In this document: positions 48,906 through 61,535 of the stretch, one piece after another
Layout of the letters: every line of letters begins with the position of its first letter
Numbering within the stretch: position 1 is the stretch's first letter
Assembly (NCBI GenBank): GCA_018881555.1
Contig: JACAXG010000239.1
Span: 248,001-312,000, forward strand
From: Amblyornis subalaris
Taxonomy: Eukaryota > Chordata > Aves > Passeriformes > Ptilonorhynchidae
Length of the DNA stretch: 64,000 bases
Direction of reading: 5' to 3'
The notes under the pieces: model-generated
Told to the model about the DNA's origin: nothing
Database searches by the model: none
The model's input: only the letters and a program-made list of their open reading frames with translations
Translations under genes and position numbers: made by a program

Positions 48906-51900
48906 ACCAGCATATTGGGAAACCCCCGTGTCCAGGAGAGGGGGGTGTGCTGGTAGCTGGGGGGGGGGAATTATCAGTTCTGGGGCTGTTTTAGAAAGGT
49001 ATTTAGAAATTCACGTTTGCTAATATTTTACATGTTACTTGTTCTGTTGTAGTGATTTTGATCTTGAATGCATACTTCAATGATCACTTTAATAATGTGT
49101 TGTTAGTAATTTAATAAACCACTTCAAACTTAATTTGATATTAACTATGTACATTGAGCAATTTTTCCTTCAGACAGGAATTTTGCTGGTCAAATCTGAG
49201 CTTGTGGGATTGCACATGGCAAGTATGGTGGAGAACAAAAAGGAGCAAAAAGAAAAGGAGATACTTAAGAGGTCTTTTATAAAGTAATTTATGTTTTCTG
49301 ACATAGCAAAGTATTTTCATCTTGTTATGATTATTTTGATGATGAGTGACATGTTTTTCTCCTTTGCTACAATATTGTCGTCTCAAAGCTCCGTTGAAGT
49401 ATCCATGCACAAACACAGCTTTAGCATGACATACTCTGCTGAGCTGCCCACCATCTAAACTGCGCTGGAACAGCTGTTGCTGAGGACTCCAGTACACAGC
49501 TGCCTGTGCTCTCCTCACACAGCCTCCCTGCAGGAAGGGGAGAGCAGTGCAGGCTGTAGTCACACCTCTGATTGCAGACAGGGGTCTGCAGGGCTCTGGG
49601 CACTTGAAAAGGTCGTTCACCAAAGAGCAGGGCTGGAGTTAATTATGTCTCTTGAGATGGAGATGCATTATTCAATTACAACCTCTTGTCAGGCAAGGGT
49701 TTTTTTGAGANAGTTTTAATGAGTCCTTTAATTATTATGGCTTTTCCTTTTATATAAACACAAATACTAGAAGACACATACATCTCCAGACAAAAGCACA
49801 GCTGCCACAGACTCACTGTTTGTAGCAGTTTGCACACATTTAAATTTGGTAAATAGTGAGCTTGACCTAATGGGCAGTCAATAACGGAAGTCTTTCCTTT
49901 AGAAAATGGATTTTAATTGAATACTAAGCTGAACAATTCAGTTATATTTAACTTTGTTGTTGTTTGCTATATATGAAATAGTATATTTTCTGAAAAAATG
50001 TGACCCCAGTGTATAGGGCTAGTGCTTTTGCTAGAGGATGGCACTGTCAGAGGAGAAGCACAGCCCATTTTTCCTGTGCCTCTCACTGGCATGTTGAAAA
50101 GCCTGAGCAGACACATCCCTTCCCACAGAAAAATGGGAGGGAAATTTTCTGCAGGTGGGTTTTGCATGCTGCCCTTTTATAGGATTTCTATGTGAAACGA
50201 AAAAAAATCTAGGCTTACAACAAAGCCTATTTAAAGTTATTTGGGGCACTATTACCTATTTTATTTATGTTAAGTTTCTGCTTTGCAGACATCAGGAACC
50301 CCTTTATCTGGGGTGAGGATAAAGAAGGAATCCCACCTAATGCCATAAAATCTGGCCCAGTCAATGAAACCTCAGTTGTTCCCAGTCTTTCTCAGACCCC
50401 CATGAAAAAGCTGGTGAGNTGGATTTACAACATACCAAAAAATCCAGAACAGCCTGAAGTTAGATTGGGTCTTGTAAGAAGTCTACAGTTTTGTTCATCT
50501 TGCTAAAATTATGTGAAATGACTATTATGATGTGAAAAAAACTAGGCCTTTGTAACAGCTTGTGCAAATTAAATCCTCTTCCTTGTTAAGCAAAGAAAGA
50601 CTCATGCAGATGTAAGATTTTCTCTAATTATCCAGAATTCTGTACAGCTTTCAATAAAATGAAAAGTGCTTGTAAGTCATGTAGNATTACTGTGTGGTCC
50701 TGCAATCTGTGACAAACACTTCATTTCCTATGGCGTACTCACAAAGGCAGTTGTATTCCCAACTCTGTGCAGCAGAGATAGATCCTGGGAAATGGCTGAA
50801 CTGTGCAAGACACTTGACTACCTAATGCATGAACCAGTTTCTCAGCAGAACTTGGAAAGCAATTCAGAACTGCCTCTTGCAATTGCCAATAAAACAAGCA
50901 CAGTGAATTGACTTGTCCTAAACACATTTTTAGCACAACCAAAAAAAGGCAACTGGCTTGAAAATAGTTAAAAGATAAGTAATGAATTCACTCTTTACAG
51001 CTGGCCATGTGTTACAGATTTCTGAATTTCAGACATGTTGAATTATGGAAAAGTATTCCAAGATGAACAAGTCTTTGCTTAAGAACTGCTGTCCAGTGAA
51101 GCAACATTCATAAAATAGTAGCTTTTTGGTCCTAAACTAGCAACATTGTTACAGACTTTGGAAACTGCAAGACTTACAGGCTCCATGGAATCACTCCATA
51201 GATTCTGCGATGTGTGTTAGATCCTGCAGTCATAAAAGTTATTACTACTGAAGTCATTATTAATGCTGAATATGTGAGAAGAAAAATAATGAAGGTAGAA
51301 CAGGAAAGAGAAAAATAATTTAAATTTAAATTAATTTTAATTTAAGAAGTTGACATTCTTCAGCTGAGATTTGCCAATGTCATTTTGTGACTGACCTTGT
51401 GTGTTTTAGTCCTCATATCTTCTCATAAGAAATGAAGGTTCACTGCAGAGGAAGAAACTCTTTTCANCTCATTAACTGACATGCATCATAGATCCATACC
51501 ACAAATTAGATCACATACTAATAATCCATACTTCATCCTACCATTCAGCCCTGCATATCATACACACCTCTGCCATGAACTATGTGTAAGCACATGCCTT
51601 CATATCTGCATCGTTCTTCTGCAGATCAACATGAAAAAAAANCCCCACCTTTTCATAAGAAGTAAATACCAAGTTAAAAGAATGAGATCAGATTTCATCA
51701 ATTTACAGTTGCTGCTATTTTTATTTCTGCTGTCAGTTCTCATTTAACCCTCCCATCTTCTCTTCCTGGCAGGAATTGCCAAAAAACAGGTGGAGGAATT
51801 GCCGATCACAGCCTTTCACCGTCAAAATGTAGACAAACCTACCCCACAAACCTGTGTTCTGTTTTCCTATACAAGAAACAAAATCCAAGTCAAAAGAAGT

Positions 51901-53941
51901 GAGGATGGTGTTTCTTCCCCAGATACAAAGATGGCCTTGATCAGGAAGCAATAGAACCACAGTTTTCCAGATTACTGGAAGCTCTATGCTTGCAGTTGGT
52001 CAAAACTGACCCGTCATTAACACAACTATTTATATCACTAGGAAACTGGACTTCAGTAACAAATAAAGAAGGAATACATTCTTAGAAAATACCTGTCCCT
52101 TGAGTTTAGACAGTTCAGAAAAGTGGTGCCGCGAACCCACCCAATAGGCACGATCCCATTGTGCAAGTGTTGCACTAAATCAAAGCACAGCCTTTTCCTA
52201 AAGACCCTTCCACNGAAATGTGTTGGACAAAAACAAACCCTGTATTCAAACTGAGAGTGTAAAGGAGCAAAGCTTGTCCAAAAAGCCTTCACAGGCATTT
52301 ATTGTAGGAATAATGTGACATGTTCCCCATGGCAAGTCTCCTGATGTCATGGAATTACAAGAAGATGAATTTGGCCCACTTCCCAGCCAACACTCTCTTA
52401 TAAGAGGCTTTGTTGTGTGAAAGCTGGATATGTGGTTGGGCCACAAACGGGACCAAANCCAACATCCAAATTATGGCCTCTGTTATACAGACTCCCTCCT
52501 TCCATATGGAGATGAATCCAGTTTGCTTGTGCCAAGCATCACAATGGAATTACTGGCAGGCTGAGCTAACAAAATACCACTGGCCAGCACTACAACACAG
52601 AGGCTGCATTATGCTGCAAATGCTCCCATCAGCTGTCCAGCAGATGTGACAATACACAAGCCAAAATGAAAAAAAAAAAGGGAAAGGAAAAGCTCTTGTG
52701 CTCACCTATCATCAGGATTTCAGTCTGGTTCAGAGCTAGTGCATTTCGCTATCAATTATTTAATGTACTTAGAGTTCAAAACTAGGGTAAGCAAAATATT
52801 CAATGCAAAATTGATGGGTGTAATTTACACAGTATCTTTCTGTATTAAGAATGTCACTTTCCAATGACACTTCAGTACTTCAGTAACCATTGTTTACGTT
52901 CCCTATCACAAACATCACAAACTGCAGGCCTGTCTCTGGCTGGTGGGTAAAGACAGTTTCACTTATTCATAGTAGGCTTTCATTCACATTATCTTTTCAG
53001 TTTCTGAAGATCAAACATGCTTTTCTCACCTGCATTTTCACATCTCAGATCAGAGCTAGGTTTTCCGGGGAGACGTGTTCCTTCAGAGGCTTCATGCTAG
53101 AATGATGTAGTCTGTGGTGCAGTAATACAAGTCATAAGCAGGAGAACACAGTGCAGGTGCAATAACAAGAAAGTCACACGAGTTCCTGTTTCAGAAGCAG
53201 AAGGTGCTCTATGAAATGCAGAAAACCACAGCTTTTGACATGGCATTCTGCAATCCAAGTCCAGTCTTTGAGATAAAACCAAGTGGTCATTAAATAAGCC
53301 CAGTGAAATGCAACCCCACAAGTCATGCAGACAGAAGGAGCTCCTCTGCACATCAGAGCTCCCTCTCCAGATTGCATATTCCTCATGTTTCCCAGCCAGC
53401 CTGCCAACACTGTGGAAGAGATCCCACTAGGCTACCTGTACCTAGGAGGATGTATTCAATGCCACTGAACTAGCCCAGGGAACAAATATTCTAGAATTTG
53501 AATGTGTTAAGTGATAAGCTATTATTTGCGAATTCAATTCTAGACAGTGTAATGTGCTTTTTTTTTCCAGAAAGTTTCATTTTCCCGCCTAACCTTCCCA
53601 TGCAGGGGTGTCCAATTAGCAAGGTAAAATATAATCTGCTCATTAAAGGGAAGATTTTAGCAAAGACATTTAAGCATCTCAGTAAGGCAGGCAAGATGAA
53701 AATACATTATAGTTGTCTAATTGTAAAAATAATTGAAAGAAAAAATAAAATCTTAAAAGACTGAAGTATAGTTTAAAACTAGGTGAAGAGAGACAAAAAA
53801 GTCAGATACTATAGACGAGCTAAGACAAGTCTAGACTATGAAATCCAGGTTCAGGCACTAAATGTTTCAAATTATCCAGCATATGGCAACTCCCATGCAA
53901 GCTACTAACTGTTTTGAGTTTCACTTCATCCTCCACTCTGG
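48906..53941. other. gene-poor DNA, one exon-like block
   Basis: No known gene. The minus-strand frame 49141-49623 (160 codons, Cys/His-rich, hydrophobic patch) has no domain I recognise and looks like chance. An exon-like block at 50289-50413 is listed separately. A possible minus-strand LTR-like region (TATAAG near 52398, AATAAA near 52300) lies at about 52090-52460. Confidence 0.45.
50289..50413 (+). other. orphan exon-like block
   Basis: A TTTCTGCTTTGCAG acceptor precedes 125 bp of open frame, then a CTG|GTGAG donor. Its frame reads NPFIWGEDKEGIPPNAIKSG and on to SLSQTPMKKL. It has no match I can name. It might be an exon of an unannotated transcript, a relic of an old element, or chance. 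Confidence 0.25.
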
Positions 53942-55016
53942 TGTATTGAATTTGTGTGGCCTGGTTTTGGTAGTGGGGGGGGCACAGAGGTGGCTTCTGT
54001 GAGAAGCTGCTGGAAACTTCCACCACATCTGGCAGAGCCAATCCCTGGTGGCTCCAAAGATGGATGTGCTGCTGGCCGAGGCTGGGCCAATTAGAAATAT
54101 CACAGTGGTAACACCTCTGTGATAATATATTTAAGAAGAAATTTAAAAAATGGTTTTGCACAGTTTTAATTCCAGATAGAGTGGAGTGAGACCATGAGAG
54201 GAACAACTCTGCAGACACCAAGGTCAGTGAGGAAGGAGGGGGAGGAGGTGCTCCAGGCACTGGAGCTGGGATTCCTCTGCAGCCTGTGGTGCAGACCATG
54301 GTGCAGCAGCTGTGCCCTTGCAGCCCATGGANATCCACGGGGGATGTGCCACCTGCAGCCCATGGAGAAGCCTCACACTGGAGCAAGTGGATGCCTAGAG
54401 GAGGCTGTGACTCTGTGGGAGACCCATGGAGAGAAGAGTCCTGCTCCCAGGCTGGAGCAGCCCGTCCTTGAAGGACTGCACCCTGTGGAAGAGTGACCCA
54501 CACGGCAGCAGTTTGAGGGGTGCTGTTGCCGTTGGGATGGACTCAATTGCAGCAATTCACAGAGAGCTGCTGCTCGTGAGATGGACTCACGTTGGACAAG
54601 TTCACAGAGAGCTGTCTTCTGTGGGAGGGACCCCACGGTGCAGCAGGGGAATGACTCCTCTCCCTGAGCAGCGGGAGAAGCCACGGATGATGAACTGACC
54701 AAAACCCCCATTCCCTGTCTCTTTGCACCGCTGGGGTAGGAGGTAGAGTTGGGAAGGAGGGGTGGGAGGAAGGTGTTTTTAAGGGCTTATTTTACTTCTC
54801 ATTATCCTGCTCTGATTTTGTTAGCAATAAATTCACTTCAAATCTCTAAGTTGAGCCTGTTTTGCCCATGGTGGTATTTGATGAGTAATCTCTCCCAGTC
54901 CTTATCTCAACCCATGAACCCTTCATTAAATTTTCTCTCCTCTGTCGAGCTACAGAGGGGAGTGAGTGAGCAGCTTTGGTGGGTGCCTGACATCTGGCCC
55001 AGGTCAACTCACGATA
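53942..55016 (+). repeat. ERVL-type solo LTR, about 1.07 kb
   Basis: Starts TGTATTGAATTTGTGTGGCC and ends GGTCAACTCACGATA, with the family hallmarks GAGAGGAACAACTCTGCAGA, repeated GGAGCAG/CCCATGGA units, AATAAA at 54826-54831 and CTTATCTCAACCCA. Flanks TCTGG (53937-53941) and CCTGG (55017-55021) form a 5-bp target duplication with one change. The frames inside (for example 54194-54496 and 53820-54503) are LTR sequence, not genes. Confidence 0.92.
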
Positions 55017-56208
55017 CCTGGGCAAGCATTAGGCATTGNATTGGGTTGATGCATATCATAGAGATATGAAATTTTGATATATCTGGACAAGACCTGGTTT
55101 TGAGTGAGGGAAATAGCACTGTAGCTGGGTGTATGCTTTCATTTTGGAAACTGAATAGTTATTAATCCTTCGCACTTTAAAAAATCTTTTTTTTTCCTTT
55201 CTGGAATAAGATCTGAAGCATTTGTTTAAAACATTAAACAGCTGAACACTCATAGCATTACAGAAACAGGTTAAAGCTCTGCCAGGTTCACCTCCTCCAT
55301 TCCCACTCAAGCACACATAGAACAGGCACTTTTTCAGGCAAAGGCTCCTGAAAAACATTGTAGAAAGAATATTTTAAGTTTGTTGCTGGGACACCAGGGC
55401 AAAATTTAACACCAGGGCAAAAGCTACATGGTAGGTTTGCTTTATATACCTGAGAAGTGTTGGTATCTGCCACACAGTCCCAGCATTATGATAAGGGACC
55501 AAGAGAAAAAGAAAACAAATTGTTTTATTAGTGAACCAGGTGGTTGTTTCTGACGTGAGTTTAATGCAGTGCAATCCAGACAGAAAGGACAGGGAAACCA
55601 CAAAAGAGTGACGATTGGCTTTCTCTATTGGTTCCATTCCAGAACTCCAGAAACCAATTTAAGGGCAGGGATCATAACATACAAAATGCATCCCCCATGC
55701 ATTATTCAAGCTATATAAAAATGACTGGCACAATCCTGTCTTTCCAAGGAGGAGGTTAGCAATGGCCAGCACTGGTGCTCAAAATGTCTTTGGAGGAGCA
55801 GCAGTACTTAATTGCTGCAAGTGGCCTCAATCCATGGATTACACTGACTAGCAGGATGCCTAGCAGGAATATTTACATCCCTTCTAGATACTGCAGAGAG
55901 GTTTCAGAGCTACCACCCAGACCTGAGACAGTGAGACAGTGATAGGTTACTGGGGAAGGTACCCTTGCTGATGGACCTCAGTTTCTGATTCAACAAGTGT
56001 GTTGACACTTCTTGACATTTTTGGAGTCACACCAAACCATGGCTCAAGAACAGGGGCTCCAGGTCTGCGACTTGTAGAGGGCCCTCTCATACGGCATCTC
56101 AGGGCTGCTCTGAAGCCTGGCAGTGGAGAGACAACTCCAGCTCCCACCTGTGCAGCAATGGTTTAGGTGCAGACATGCCAGTGAGCATCTGACTGAGCAG
56201 ACTTATTT
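55017..56208. other. intergenic DNA, no gene seen
   Basis: Contains a short direct repeat ACACCAGGGCAAAA (about 55391 and 55410). No other feature recognised. Confidence 0.55.
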
Positions 56209-56289
56209 CCTCTCCTCTCCTCTCCTCTCCTCTCCTCTCCTCTCCTCTCCTCTCCTCTCCTCTCCTCTCCTCTCCTCTCCTCTCCTCTC
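56209..56289 (+). repeat. (CCTCT)16 pentanucleotide microsatellite
   Basis: About 81 bp of nearly perfect CCTCT units. Frames crossing it (Leu-Ser/Pro or Arg-Glu-Glu repeats on the other strand) are artefacts of the repeat. Confidence 0.97.
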
Positions 56290-59200
56290 ATTTTTCCTTT
56301 CTTTCTCCTTTCTCCTAAGTCTATTCCTATTTCGTTGGGCTGTGTGCTCAGAAAACTATAGATTATTTTGTAAACAAGCAATTAAAGGCTGCTTGAAAAC
56401 CAGTTCTGCTGCCGGAAGGATTCAGTCCCAACGGCAGTATTCGTATGATGCTATCACCATAGCAACCAAGCCTGTAAACAATACTGGTGGTCATGGATAG
56501 CACACCAGTACTTGGTTTCATGATTAGAAACAAAAGCTTTGCCAGACTGTATTTCTTTCCTGCCATTGCAGGCTCCCTAATTGAAATGCTATTTGGATAT
56601 TTTGCTCTGGAGTGTAAGTACCTTCGTCTTTGACATAAGATCTGAGAGAGAGGTTAAACTGCAGTGCTCCACCAGGTCACCTGGTTAGGATTTGACATGT
56701 TCTGCCTGCATTAGCTGTGCATACCTGCCAGCACAATGACAACACATTTATTAACACACATGGGTCCTGTTCCTTCTGAAGTAAGACAAAACTATCATTT
56801 AATCCTGGTATCTACAGACTAGGATCAGTCTTTTGAGTTCCTCATGAAAGGCATCTAGGGAATTCTGCTAACCCAANAGTATATAATGCTCTACAGAAAG
56901 ATTTCATTCACTGCAACCTAAAAACTACATAAATCTAAAGAGAGGACCTTTGTAGAGTAAGATGACTAAATCCAGAATAATATCCCCAATCTGTTCCTAA
57001 CAACTTAGAACAAGGGGTTATTTTGGCATTGACTTCTGCAGGGCATTGATATGCCTGAGCCATAGTACTGATGCAAAAGCCTGAAAAAGGTGAGGGTCTA
57101 ATCTACTCACATCAGAACTCCCGGTATGGGTGAGCAATATTATAGCCAGGAGTGAGAGTCATCTAACCCAACCCTAGATAAGCACAGTGTAGAAAACCTT
57201 ACACTACTGACACAGCTCATCTTAATGACTCTTTGCAGTGATTTCATCTAAAAAAGGATGTCTAAAATCAAGTTCTTTGTTATTCNCCATTGGCTGAAGA
57301 GACTTTTAGAGTGACTAGCTCTGGTTTAGACATTTACATCTTAGAACTCAAAGTCATGGAGAGACGAATCATTCCTCTGCAGCCATTTTTGGCACCAACA
57401 AGTTTATTGTCTAACCATTCAACACACAGATTTCAGAAAAGCTCTTCACTCTGAATCCAGTTAGAACTGCTTTGAATCAATCTAATCGGGCTGCAGCTGG
57501 AGAGCTATGGTCCTTTCTGGGAAGACAATGATGGTCCTTTCTGAGAAGATTTATTCAACTGGAAATAATAATGAATTTTTTGTTGTTGTTTTGCTCACTG
57601 AATTAAAAATTCTTCTTTAGCTCTCTGAGTCCTTCCTCAGTGCAAGTAAATCCAAGAATTAATTGCATAAACTTTGGTGGAATTAATCTGGGCATAATTA
57701 TTTTGGATGTCTTACAGGATGTCTTTTTAACTCTAGTTTCATGTAGCTCATGTCCTCCAGATGGAGTCATTCATGGGATAAACCAGATAAAAATCTGCAA
57801 GGCTTAAGGAATGAGAAGAATTCACCAATGCAGATTTTGAGACCGGAGCAAAACATGTCACCTCTGGACTTTTGGGGGACAAATGGTTAAATATTTATGA
57901 TCTTATTTCTTGAGCCTCGCTGATTTCCTATGACTATATCAGACATTGGATAATCTTAGAAGTTTACAATACTTGATATTTTCGTAAATTTTAGTTCTAT
58001 TTCTTCCATCAATTCAGAAAGTGAGTTATACATTCCCCATTTTATGTCTTCCTCTACAGAAGGGGAATAATACCAGGTGCTTTGAGTTATTAGCTACAAA
58101 ACATGAATCACAACTACTGAATCATTGAAGTGAGCATTTCTCAAACTTCAGTCTGAAGTTTATTTAAGCAAAACCACTCCACAACTTCTTGTAAATAGCA
58201 AATAGTTGAGAAAGAGAAGAACTCAGGTTTTTTACTTGCAAATCAAATGCAGGTCTGCTTTAAAACAGAACAGTAATTGTAATAACCAATTTGAGCAAAT
58301 ACATGATCTACTCTCTTGCCACAGTAAAAAAGATGTTCTTAAATTTTACCTGATTTTTTTCCTGATTTGCATCATAAGTATGTTATTTTAAACACCTGTA
58401 AAAGACTGATCATACATACCTGATGTTCATTTTAGTAATAAGACTAAATAATCTAGCTAGTTTAAGCAGCATCTGTTACCATTATGTCTTAGTAAAGGCC
58501 ATTAACTTAATGGCAGAGAGACTAATTTTAAATTATCTTTCACATTTCATGTATCTCTCTCACAGACATTACTACGCTTTCTGATCTGAACAGTAAGCAA
58601 ATGCGACACTCACACAATGACTTTAAAGTTGTCATGAATAACCAAACAGGAGACACGAACAGAAAAAGGAAGCATCGCACTATAGAAATGCATGAAATAG
58701 TTAATTTGTATTTTTTAGACACTGCTAACATAATTCCATTCCAGATGGCAGTGAGAGTGCAAATCTGTTCTGTTCTGTGAGGATATGGGTGTTATAATAG
58801 GCTCCAATGGATCAGATTTATTTTTCAGTGTTTTTTTTCACAGAGCACATTAACCATTTCAGACAACTGTTTTTTTGTTTTGTATGCTCAGTATGAAGTA
58901 TTCATACACGATACCGTGTGTCATTACTCTTCACAAATTGCCAGGGGAATTTCCTCTTAGAAGCTGATAAATTGATTAGTCTGTTCCATGTAGGATCTTC
59001 TCTTAAAGCCAGTCAGTTTAGGAAACAGACTCTCTCTCTTTCCACAGCCTTTTCCCTTCTTTGGCTCCTTCACTGATATTCCACCTGAAAAGGTTTTTTT
59101 TCCCTATATAAGGATTCCAGTGTCTTCACACTTCTCAAAGCAAGAAAGCTTATGGAATACTTTTCCTTCATTCTGTGATATGCCTCAGTCTCCTTGGCTA

Positions 59201-61039
59201 GCAAGATGTCTGTAGCTTTACAAGAATGCTGGTCTGGTAGTCTTCATTTCATCCCTGAGTATCAAAGTCCTAGGGAAAACATGAGGCTATTAGCATGGAG
59301 TAGATTAGTGTCCTTCATCCCTTTTCGGACAGTTCATGTTTCAATGCAAAACAAAACTAAAGGTTGTGAAATCTTGATATTTTAAATTTAAGAGGGATAC
59401 TGATTTCAATACATGGGCCCCAGCACTCTGCACTGAGTATCTGTCCTCAGCTGCACAGTTCCAGACCAGTCCCTCATCACCCAGCACTATTCTGCTTTCT
59501 GAGGCCCCACCAGTCAGGAATTTTCTCTCAAACCTTCCTATGTATCCTCCGTTCTAAATGATGGCACTCCTAGGAAAACTGCTTTCAACACAGAACATGG
59601 TATTGCTCCCATCAGGAGCTTAATTAAGCATCACAATGGAATACATTTGATAAAGTCTCTGGACTACCTACTTCATGGTAAGAGCCAAGAATCTGACAAA
59701 TATCTTGTATATGTGTTGAAAGACAAAGAAGAAATGAGAACTAGCCTCACTCCTTCCAGTTAACTGCACCTCACCACTCAAAAGCAATGGTTGTGGTTTC
59801 AAAATCCGTTCTCTATTTTCTGNCCTGCTTTTCTTTGCTCTATTGAGGATTTTTACTTGTGTTATAAGCCAGTTGTCCAACACGTACTTTAGAATTGCCT
59901 TCAAAAGACTTCTCTGATATGGAAAAGAACTGCAGTCTGCATCAGCATCTGTTCTGGTTTTGAATGGCACGTTAGAGAGACATAATTCCTTACTCCACCA
60001 TGAGATAACCTGAAGAGTCTTCAAGAAAACTAGTTTAGCTATTTCATTTCAACCTGCTAAGGTTTGACATAGAGGACCAATGACATTGAATTAACATATT
60101 GATTAGCATATCTATATAAGCTAAAAGCAAAATAAAACTAGTTTGCTCTAAGATAACATCTTGTTCTGATACAAGGTGAATGATAATACTAAGAGATCAA
60201 TAAAGGGTCAATAACCACTGGAACTTGCGAACACGATATGTGTAAAAACAGAAAAGCTGGGAGTAGAAGACTGAGCTTTCATGCTCTGGACCTGCTCAGT
60301 AACAATTGAGAGGTAATTATGATACAATTATATTTGGAGTTATTTTTAAATTTGCATTTTTTCAACACTTTTTCAAATTTGCAATATTGCTTAAGCATGT
60401 ACAGATCTTTACTCAGCAATTAAGCTGCCCATAATGACCAGAATATTAAAGGATTAAAGCATAATGTTCTCACTATACTGAAGTTTGGACAAGGAGGTGG
60501 ACTGTCAAACCAGTGAGAAATCTTTGTTCTCCTCTTAAATAAGTTGAAAGAACGAAAGCACAAAAGCACGATCTCCAACTTCACTTTTACGACTGTATAA
60601 CAATACTGGCAATTTTCGTTATAAAACTTCACACAACTTTAATAAGTCTCTTTTTATTAAAATCATAAAAGACCACTGAAAGTGAGTGGATTGTAGTGAA
60701 AGTGTACATATCCCACATAGTTTATTCCATACTATTAAGGATTTATTTCATCTTCCTTTAATGGATTCTCTCAGTTGACTTAAAGTGAATTAAATCTTAT
60801 AAGTAATGTTAAGGACATGTCTATGACATAGCAGTTGTTTACACATTGAATATTGTTGCACTGGCTGGGCCTGCAGCAGGAGATGTTGCAGAGGTTGGGT
60901 CAGCCACAGGAGTGACCGAGGAGCCAGTGGAGCTGGAGGGCCCGAGTGCAGTAGGATACGGCTGATGGGAAGGCTCCGAGGTCCAAGGTCTCCTCCCAGG
61001 TTAGGGTGAAGAGGAAGGTCTCCCCATGAGGCCTTGCCA
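56290..61039. other. AT-rich intergenic DNA, no gene seen
   Basis: No frame with a recognisable domain. GC content rises at about 60855-61030, just before the LTR-like block, and this part may belong to the same element. Confidence 0.5.
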
Positions 61040-61409
61040 TGTTATGTTAATGTTCCCGTACTCGGTTGGCTTGTTAGCCTCTCATTCTTTGCACTCTTCT
61101 AAGGTTCTGTTCTAGATTGTTCTCCTTTNCTCGATGCCCCATTTGTTCCTGTCCCCTGCTCCTCCCCTTGCTTACCCCTATTGGTTGAAGTTGTATTACT
61201 CCACCTTCTCTCTGCCCCCTGGCCCTTAAGCCATTGGTCCCTGTTGTTCTCTCCGCCCCCATTGCCCCTGGTATATAACCCCGGACCCTCCTTTGTTCTG
61301 TGTTCTCCTTCCCTGGATCCTTCACGCGCTAAGCCTGTTTTGTGGAACACCATAAGGAGAACCCAGCTCTTTGCCTCCAGCTAAGTACGCTTCTGTCTGT
61401 GTGTGTGTG

Positions 61410-61453
<44 letters not shown>

Positions 61454-61535
61454 CACCGCTGAACGCGTCAAGGCACTGCCGAATGCTGGACGCTTTTGGG
61501 AAGGTGGTGGTCCCACCATCCACCTGGCTGCAACA
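61040..61535 (+). repeat. LTR-like block with TATA box and TG/CG tract
   Basis: Starts TGTTATG and ends GCAACA (TGTT/AACA inverted ends). It has a CCAAT-type ATTGG (about 61178 and 61233), a TATA box GGTATATAACCCC (about 61269) and promoter-like spacing. A CATAAGGAGAACCC stretch at about 61351 may be a decayed poly(A) signal. No target duplication seen. Confidence 0.5.
61397..61455 (+). repeat. (TG)n tract followed by CGCGCG
   Basis: About 50 bp of TG with one TGCG interruption, then GCGCGCGC. It is inside the LTR-like block, downstream of its TATA box. Val-Cys frames across it are repeat artefacts. Confidence 0.95.

Noticed and set aside
49141..49623. 160-codon minus-strand frame with a hydrophobic patch
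   Set aside because: No known domain, no repeat or splice context, and residue pattern looks random. Conservation was not testable here.
52100..52160. TGGTGCCGCGAACCC resembling a retroviral primer-binding site
   Set aside because: It does not sit directly after an LTR end, and its complement does not fit a normal tRNA 3' end length.
53820..54503. 227-codon minus-strand frame
   Set aside because: It lies mostly within the ERVL-type LTR, which explains the sequence; no protein similarity recognised.
56123..56500. 125-codon frame across the pentanucleotide array
   Set aside because: Repeat artefact; no domain.
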